From assembly GCA_043381765.1 (NCBI GenBank), contig JBHJMP010000937.1:1-28588 (forward strand): a stretch of 28,588 nucleotides of DNA. The letters are read 5' to 3'. The first letter of the stretch is position 1; each line of letters opens with the position of its first letter. The notes beneath the pieces were generated by a model. The model was not told the DNA's origin. It searched no databases and saw nothing but the letters and a program-made list of their open reading frames with translations. This DNA comes from Collodictyon triciliatum (taxonomy: Eukaryota; CRuMs). Position numbers and translations under genes: made by a program. Shown one piece after another: positions 21,891 to 28,588 of the stretch.

Positions 21891-22958
21891 CTGGGAATGC
21901 AAGACGCAGATGAGGGTGATAATATAATATGTTGAACTTTGTCGGTTTTTTAGCGGCACGGAAAAAATCATGTACTTACCTTCATATCCACCCAACAAGA
22001 TGTGTAAAATAGAAGATTAATTGAAAGGAACGACGGCTTTGTGGTTTCCGTATACAAAAATGATAAGATGCCTCTCCCCTTCGTCCTCCTTTTTTTTCTT
22101 TTTATCAGTTCATCCAATATGTTGAGGTGGAAATGTTTTGGCTTTGGTTCGCTAGACTTTTTTCATGTGGGCGTTACATCGTTGCCGAGTGGCAAAGAAG
22201 TAGTTGGTATTCAAGAACTGCATCATACGCAATGGCTTGCAGCCTGGCTCCTGTGCTTGCGTGAGCGAGGTACAACGGGGTTTAACCTCCTCTGTTTCTT
22301 TCCACAGGCTGCAAATTCATTTAATGAGAGACTGGTTCCTTCCTTCAAGCGTTTGTTCCAAACGATACGGAGGAAGTATGACTCTAGTCGCTATTTAAAA
22401 TTATTTCTTTCTTTTTTTTGGACTCCTTTTTTAATCTTCAAGAAGCATATTGTACCACGATTGAATAGAAAAATAAAAATAAAATAAATGCGCACCCAAA
22501 CAACATGATAAGATATAATGGATAGACCCATCACCCCATTTGCATTATCATTTGGTTGTCTCATATCATACTTCCTTGGCGTCTCTATGAGCCCTATTAT
22601 CCCAGATAACTGGACTATATAATGAATCCTTCTTTACAGTTTGATCTATTGCACCGTCCCTTTCCTATTAATTATCGCCTTGTGACAAGAAACCTTAAAA
22701 AAAAAAATGTAAAAATTAATTAGCAAAAGCACTGCAAAGCAAAGCTATTCAAATAAAAGAAATAGGATACATATGTTTTTTTAATAAATAAATAAAAAAA
22801 AAGTAAGGTAGTCTCTGTTCCGCAGGAATCCTGTAGTACAGCTGAGGCCTCCTAACCTTCAAACCGCCTAAAAATCTGCTTTCTAGAATTTGATCTATTC
22901 ATGAATCATCTTTTGAGTCTTTGCAACCTCCCAGTAGGCCAAACATATATCTCCTCCC

Positions 22959-22959
<1 letters not shown>

Positions 22960-23022
<63 letters not shown>
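22960..23022. repeat. 63-nt poly(T) run
   Basis: Uninterrupted T63 (A63 on the minus strand), the longest homopolymer in the window. It could be the A-tail of a minus-strand retrocopy, but no target-site duplication or recognisable body adjoins it. Confidence 0.97.
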
Positions 23023-23023
<1 letters not shown>

Positions 23024-23691
23024 TCATGATTTAAAGTGCCTCTATTGACAATGAATCGAGTATCAGAAAAAAAAGTGGCTGCTCTTGTGCGGTTTGGTTT
23101 GTATGTTCGGCCTAGAAAGAAGAAAAGGCAGAATCATAAAGAAAGTCCTCGAGGGTGATTCAGTCACGATTCGAGCGCTGGCGCAGTCTTGCCTTTGTCA
23201 CAAAATAACGCAGACAAACCTCCTACCCAACGGTCGAGAGATCAAACATGACAGCAGACGCCGCATTACAGTAGCAGAGTGCCTACATTAACTAGTTGGG
23301 CAAGACTACATGAATCTCTTACCAAGGATACGTAAATCATAAGGATAGAAAGCATATGTATCAAGTCATTTTGAAAACTGTCACTTTTGTTCTTTCTGTA
23401 TGAAATTTTGAATATAATAATATAATTTCCACATATAAATCGGCAAATACCAGATTGTTCTCGAACCTTCGCCACCAGATTGGGGCAGAATATTCGAATT
23501 GCGGTTTTCTGTTCGCGGAAAGCAAGTGCAGAACAATTTCCAATAAGGACATATTAATCGAACATATGAAGAAAACACTATTTTTGGAGTTATTTTTGTA
23601 CTGCCTCCACCGCACCAACCCATTTATCAGGCATGATTAAGCCGCAGAATGTTCCACCACCTCGCAAAGGCGATCATGTTAGCACCACGCA

Positions 23692-23719
23692 CTTTGAATC
23701 GAATAAAGGAAAAAAAAAT
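23692..23719 (+). mobile_element. Micro-retroposon-like insertion, copy 2
   Basis: CTTTGAATCGAATAAAGG followed by about eight A and TA, flanked by perfect 13-bp direct repeats TTAGCACCACGCA (23679-23691 and 23720-23732). It lies 249-276 bp upstream of the Hsp70 ATG, in its promoter or leader, in the same orientation as the gene. Confidence 0.65.
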
Positions 23720-23967
23720 ATTAGCACCACGCAGAAGCCCGCAGCATATTAAGAGAGACTGCGATCAGAATCCCTCGCACACTCCCAGGGGCTGTGGTCT
23801 GGTGCACGCAAAGCATTTCGATCCCCACACAGCATCGCAGAAACAAACACCCAACGAGGTCGAATCACTGATGAATCACAAAGAGCAGCAACAGCAACCA
23901 AGCGGCAACCTACCAGTCTCCAATAGTCACCCAGTCCCACAACATATTCACACTGACCGGCACACAG

Positions 23968-26900
23968 ATGTCGATGCTTCTTCGCCGAAGTCTGGCCGGA
24001 ATCCAGGGCCGCTCGTCCCTCTTGCAACTGGAAAACACCCACCCTTTTGCCCAAGTACCCGTGCGCAACTACTCGTCCAAGGACAGCTCCAACCGCCCCA
24101 CTGGACAAGTCATCGGAATCGATCTTGGAACCACAAACTCCTGCGTTGCCGTTCTCGAAGGTAACTGCCTTCTTGGCTGCTTGTCATCTCACGCCTTCTC
24201 TTGCCCGAAGTGCAACCGCCTCTCTCGCTTCTTCTGTGCCCTTGTGGATCCTTTCAGCCCCAACCCGCTGAATACACCAAACTCTCGCCTTTATTCTATG
24301 GAGCTTAAAAGACACCTGTTTTGTCTCCAGGTACAAATTCTCGCGTCTTGGAGAACTCGGAGGGTGCTCGTACGACTCCTTCCGTCGTTGCCTTCACTGC
24401 TGAAGGTGAACGCCTTGTGGGAAGCTTGGCGAAGCGCCAGGTGAGTTTCGTTCACGTCCGTTCCCCCCCTCATGCCAGAGACTTTTCCACAAAAAGTTCT
24501 CTAGTGTGCCGCTTTATCCCCTTCTTTTGCCTCTGAGAATGCCAAACTTGAAAATTCAGGCCGTCACCAACCCGGAGAACACTTTCCATGCCACCAAACG
24601 CCTCATCGGCCGCTTCTATGACGACCCCACGACCCAGAAAGACAAGAAGATGGTGCGATCAAATACCATTTTCTCTTTCTAAACGATACATCCAGCCAAA
24701 CTGAGCCAAGTCTTGATACACAACCTGATTCCTGTCTTTAACATAGGTCCCTTACAAGATCGTTGAAGGCCCCAACGGTGAAGCCTGGGTCGAGGCAAAC
24801 GGAAAGCCGTACAGCCCTAGCCAGATCGGCGCCTTCATCCTCATGAAAATGAAAGAGACCGCTGGTTAGTCTTTCCCCTTCCTCCACGATCACCCTATTT
24901 CAACCAGTTCGACTGTGCACCGACCTCGTTTCGCACATCTCACGAAAATATAACCATGTAGAGACCTATTTGAACAAGAAGGTTAAGGATGCTGTTATCA
25001 CCGTCCCTGCCTACTTTAACGTCAAGCAACGTGAAGCCACCAAAGTTGCCGGAGAGATTGCTGGGCTCACCGTAAAATCTCTTACAATGACATGATAATA
25101 TGGAGATATTGAACGCTGATATGATCATACTGGGAAACCCTCTGAATTTTCCTTGCCCTAAACTCCCTCTCTCTTCCACACCAGGTCCACCGTATCATCA
25201 ACGAACCTACTGCCGCTGCCCTGGCATATGGGTTGGATAAGAAGTCAGGTGAATACCTCGGCCAATGATGTGTTCTCTCCTACACTGTAAGGTCAAGGAC
25301 ATACTGGAGCATATATATTCTGACCCATCTTCCCTCTTTTCTGATACAAACAAGGTTCCACCGTTGCCATTTACGATCTTGGAGGCGGAACGTTCGACGT
25401 CTCTATCCTAGAGATGAACAGCGGGGTCTTTGAGGTAATGGTCTCCTTGTTAACACACGCTTCCGAAGCACCAAGACTACTATCTTCCATTTGTTTTTGG
25501 CTTATGAGATTATTGGATGGCTTGCCCTGACAACCTCACCCGACCACTTGGGGAAATAAATAGGTGAAAGCCACTAACGGAGATACCTTCCTTGGCGGAG
25601 AAGACTTTGACAATCGTATTTGCGAATATATGATTGCCGAGTTCAAGAAGACCGTACGTAATCTTACCTTATCAAAAAACTAATCGCTTCCAGCATGAAC
25701 ATCCATTGATTGATATCTCATATCTAGAATGGCATTGACCTATCCAAAGATCGTCTTGCTCTTCAACGTATTCGTGAGGCTTCCGAGAAGGCTAAGATTG
25801 AGCTTTCCTCTTCGACTGTTGTAAGCAACTACCGCTCGAGATGACTCTCATGCAATAGTCTTGCTCGAACAAGATATAGACCAATATTCTTTTTTTTTTT
25901 CCCCCTTTATTCGATTCAAAGTTATATAGACCAATATTCTAAAGTGACCTCTCACAACCAGTCCGACATCAACTTGCCTTACATCACCGCCGATGCCACT
26001 GGCCCAAAGCACTTGGCCATTAAGTTCACTCGCGCAAAGGTCAGAATTCATACTCACAATAATGATTGAGGCTGCGCACTGAAATTCTAGTCACATAAAG
26101 TTCATGTCATATATCACAACCCTAACTCAATGTATCTATTAGATGGAAGCCCTTGTTGACGACCTGATTTCCAGAACCATTGAACCCTGCAAGCAGTGTA
26201 TCAAGGACTCTGGTGTGAGCTTGAGCCAGATCGGCGAAGTCGTCCTCGTTGGTGGTATGACCCGTATGCCCAAGGTTGTGGAAACTGTCCAGAAGTTCTT
26301 CCAGAAGAAACCCTTCCAAGGCGTCAATCCCGATGAAGTCGTCGCAATGGGTGCCGCCATCCAGGTGAGGCATTTAGTCACATCTAGTAGTTCCTTATCA
26401 TCGTGTTGTCTCGTACCTGGTTGCAACAATCATTGATTTATTCTACAGGGAGGCGTCTTGAGTGGTGAAGTCACAGACATTCTGGTAATACTACTTTTAA
26501 TACTCACAAACAGCATGAATCCACCCTGCAAAGCACTAGATTCTCCAACAGTTATATACTATTAAAGAATGGTTTGTCTAGCTCCTGGACGTCACATCTC
26601 TCTCCCTTGGCATTGAAACTCTCGGAGGTGTGTTCTCCCGCCTGATCAACCGCAACACCACAATCCCTGTTAAGAAGTCTCAGTCCTTCTCAACTGCCGC
26701 CGACAACCAGACCTCAGTCCAAGTCAAGGTTCTCCAAGGTACGACCAACTAATCTTGTCTATTTCAATCAGTTTCCTTTGTATTCTGAGGAATGTTACCT
26801 CCATCCCGCTACCCAATAAACATTCGAGTCTCTGCTGATATCGTGGACTGATTTAGGCGAGCGTGAAATGGCGGAGGACAATCAACTTCTTGGTGAATTC

Positions 26901-28487
26901 CAACTGGTAAAACATATGCTCTTATCAGACTTTGCCTATTCACCCTTCGCTTGGGACGCAACATCTCAGACATGACCATATCATTTTTTTTAAGAACACC
27001 ACCTTTTATCCCTTCATCTAGGTTGGCATCCCCCCTGCACCCCGCGGAATGCCCCAGATTGAGGTTACCTTCGACATTGACGCTGGTACGTGATTTTTAG
27101 TGGCAATTATCGCAATAAATAATAAAACAAAAGATAAACGAGAGTGTATTGCGCACTATTTAAACCCCACTCTGACTCAAACTTACCAATCGCATCTTTA
27201 TGGCAGATGGTATCGTCCACGTGTCTGCCAAGGATAAGGCCACTGGTCGTGAACAAGGAAGTACGACGCAAATGCATATATTTCTGTCTTTATCTAAATG
27301 TCTCTTTGACACAATAGATTATTTCGTAGTATTTTAACCCAACCACTGAATATTACAGTCACTGTTAAGACCGGAGGAGGCCTCTCCCAGCAGGAAATCG
27401 ACCGCATGGTCCGTGATGCCGAGCAATACAAGGAGAAGGATTCTAAGCGCAAGGTATTGCTTAAAGGAAAGGGAAATATATAATGGAATTAGAGCAATGC
27501 TAAACACATACGACCACTGATTCTGAGACTTTGCAAGTATATGTCTAACAATTGCCTATTGATTGATGACATGGCCTAAACGAAATTGTGTATTTGAAGG
27601 CATCTGCCGAGGCCCGTAACCACGCTGACTCATCCATCTACAGCGCTGAGAAGTCTCTTGACGAGCACAAGGTAATATTTGCTTATGCCTTGTGGAAGCA
27701 GATTAGAATGACACGGTTAATTTCACCAGCTGCGGCCTCCTCCTCGCCATTCAAACACAGCGATTTCCCATTTCAACCGCTAACCCGCATACGCAAAATT
27801 CTTTATGTTTTTCTTTTCCCCTCCCTTTTCGGCACCCCACAGGACAAACTCCCAGAAAACGTTGCATCTGACATCCGCTCGAAGATCGAGTCCCTCCGCA
27901 GCACTCTTGTAAGTATTGTCGTTTTGATAGTCCCAAAGCCTTCATGACCAGCCTCCAAGTCTTTACTTTCTCGCTCTCTCCATGTTGCATAACACACACC
28001 ACAATATTTTCCTCATATCGTGACGTGCACCTTTGCTCCTCGCCAGGCCGACGGTGATGCTGAGACCATCACGTCCAAGAACAACGACCTGCAGCAGAGC
28101 CTGATGAAGATCTACGAGCATCTCCGTGTAAGTTGCAGTAAACACTACGACAGCGCACATGATATAGAGAGATAACACAATATTATTTTTCTCGCTGTGC
28201 CCCGGACAAACAGCACACCCCCTAACACTGTGATCTACTCGTTGGCAGGGCTCTGGAAACAACGACAGCAACGGCGGCAACAATAACAACGACGACAGCG
28301 GCAACAACAGCCAGGTAAACCTCCATCGTCACGGCGCGCTTGAGTGTCGCGTCTCTTTGTGGATCCGCAAGGCGTCCCTTTTCTTGTGCCAAAACAGCAA
28401 GTGCATCACCTTAACCGAAAACCTTTACACTCCACGCACACACAGGGCGGCAACACCCACGAGGCTGAGTTCAAGGACAAGAAGTAA
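23968..28487 (+). CDS. HSPA9: Mitochondrial Hsp70 (DnaK-type chaperone)
   Basis: ATP-driven chaperone of the mitochondrial matrix, import motor and Fe-S assembly. Twenty-two exons: 23968-24160, 24331-24440, 24560-24652, 24747-24864, 24962-25071, 25185-25248, 25355-25434, 25564-25653, 25728-25820, 25962-26039, 26143-26364, 26449-26484, 26582-26738, 26857-26906, 27022-27085, 27207-27260, 27359-27453, 27600-27671, 27843-27908, 28047-28127, 28249-28314, 28446-28487; 677 residues, all phases close. The presequence [11 protein letters not shown]...VPVRNYSS has an Arg-type processing site. [33 protein letters not shown] and [13 protein letters not shown] are the three ATPase signatures. The linker is [14 protein letters not shown], where the usual Pro is Ser. 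The C-terminus is Gly/Asn-rich ([15 protein letters not shown]) and ends EFKDKK with no EEVD or KDEL, as in mitochondrial forms. Confidence 0.97.
25891..25923 (-). mobile_element. Micro-retroposon-like insertion, copy 3
   Basis: The minus strand reads AACTTTGAATCGAATAAAGG, then GGG and ten A. It is flanked by perfect 17-bp direct repeats ATATAGACCAATATTCT (25874-25890 and 25924-25940). It lies antisense inside intron 9 of the Hsp70 gene (25821-25961). Removing the insert plus one repeat leaves a 91-nt intron, typical for this gene. Confidence 0.7.
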
Positions 28488-28588
28488 AAAAAAAAAAAAA
28501 AAAAAAACACACACAACCAAAACCAAAAAAAAAAACATAAAAAAAAACATAAACAAAAACAAAAACAAAAACATAAAAAAAAACAAAA
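28488..28588. repeat. A-rich simple sequence after Hsp70
   Basis: Directly after the Hsp70 stop codon comes a run of A and units such as AAACATAAA and ACAAAA up to the window end. It is probably 3' untranslated or intergenic low-complexity DNA; no AATAAA is visible. Confidence 0.8.

Larger units (their letters stand above)
21607..23678. other. 2-kb gene-poor region
   Basis: No gene could be assembled. There is a possible minus-strand terminal exon (next entry), an open plus frame of 148 codons at 22041-22487 with no recognisable content, and a 63-nt poly(T). The right end holds the Hsp70 promoter; no clear TATA or heat-shock element array was seen. Confidence 0.4.

Noticed and set aside
22041-22487. 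148-codon plus frame
   Set aside because: Phe/Leu-rich translation with no recognised motif. Splice-like sites inside do not give consistent phases.

Overview
The window is nuclear DNA from an intron-dense eukaryote, most likely a protist or an early-branching relative of animals and fungi. Every recognisable protein gene is split by short (about 75-300 nt) AT-rich GT-AG introns. The genes are eukaryotic housekeeping genes, and there is one Pol III-type tRNA gene. The lineage cannot be fixed from sequence alone. A TEA-domain transcription factor, which I know mainly from animals, fungi and their protist relatives and from some amoebozoans, hints at that part of the tree. A short TTTAGGG-type telomere-like array and the unusual actin do not point to any group I can name.

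Layout, left to right. Actin (minus, only the first 79 codons inside the window) is separated by about 1.7 kb from the 20S proteasome beta-6 subunit PSMB1 (plus, 1974-3752, 7 exons). A class-I phosphatidylinositol transfer protein follows (plus, 5038-7111, 10 exons including an 8-nt microexon). It converges on a 15-exon coiled-coil protein gene (minus, 10219-7615). Next come tRNA-Leu(UAG) (10876-10954) and methionine sulfoxide reductase A (plus, to 12295), whose third intron holds a 147-bp pure ATT microsatellite. MsrA converges on a TEA-domain transcription factor (minus, 14903-12967). Head-to-head with it is a small unidentified three-exon gene (plus, 14981-15649). A leucine-rich-repeat gene (minus, 16705-15759) has its stop codon inside the telomere-like repeat and is divergent from mitochondrial BOLA3 (plus, 17303-18015). 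From 18.0 to 20.6 kb I see only fragments of possible genes. A UPF0488 (C8orf33-like) gene lies at 20664-21606. A gene-poor stretch with a 63-nt poly(T) run follows, and the window closes with mitochondrial Hsp70 (plus, 23968-28487, 22 exons, complete). All splice phases in the assembled models close without a stop codon.

Functional themes. Three genes act in mitochondria or plausibly do: Hsp70, BOLA3 (Fe-S insertion) and MsrA (a second, upstream start adds a presequence-like leader). The others are cytoskeleton, proteolysis, lipid transfer and transcription. Nothing suggests an operon-like functional cluster.

Most unusual signal. Three copies of a tiny sequence (ACTTTGAATCGAATAAAGG plus extra G and an A-tail, about 24-33 bp in total) lie at 16393, 23692 and 25891. 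Each is flanked by its own direct repeat of 13-17 bp, as expected of target-site duplications. They look like insertions of a very short polyadenylated RNA by target-primed reverse transcription, two of them inside introns. All three begin at the same base, so they are not simply randomly truncated ends of a longer element. Other notable points are the PITP microexon, altered ligand or functional residues in BOLA3, PITP and actin, and LRR exons that each encode exactly one repeat.
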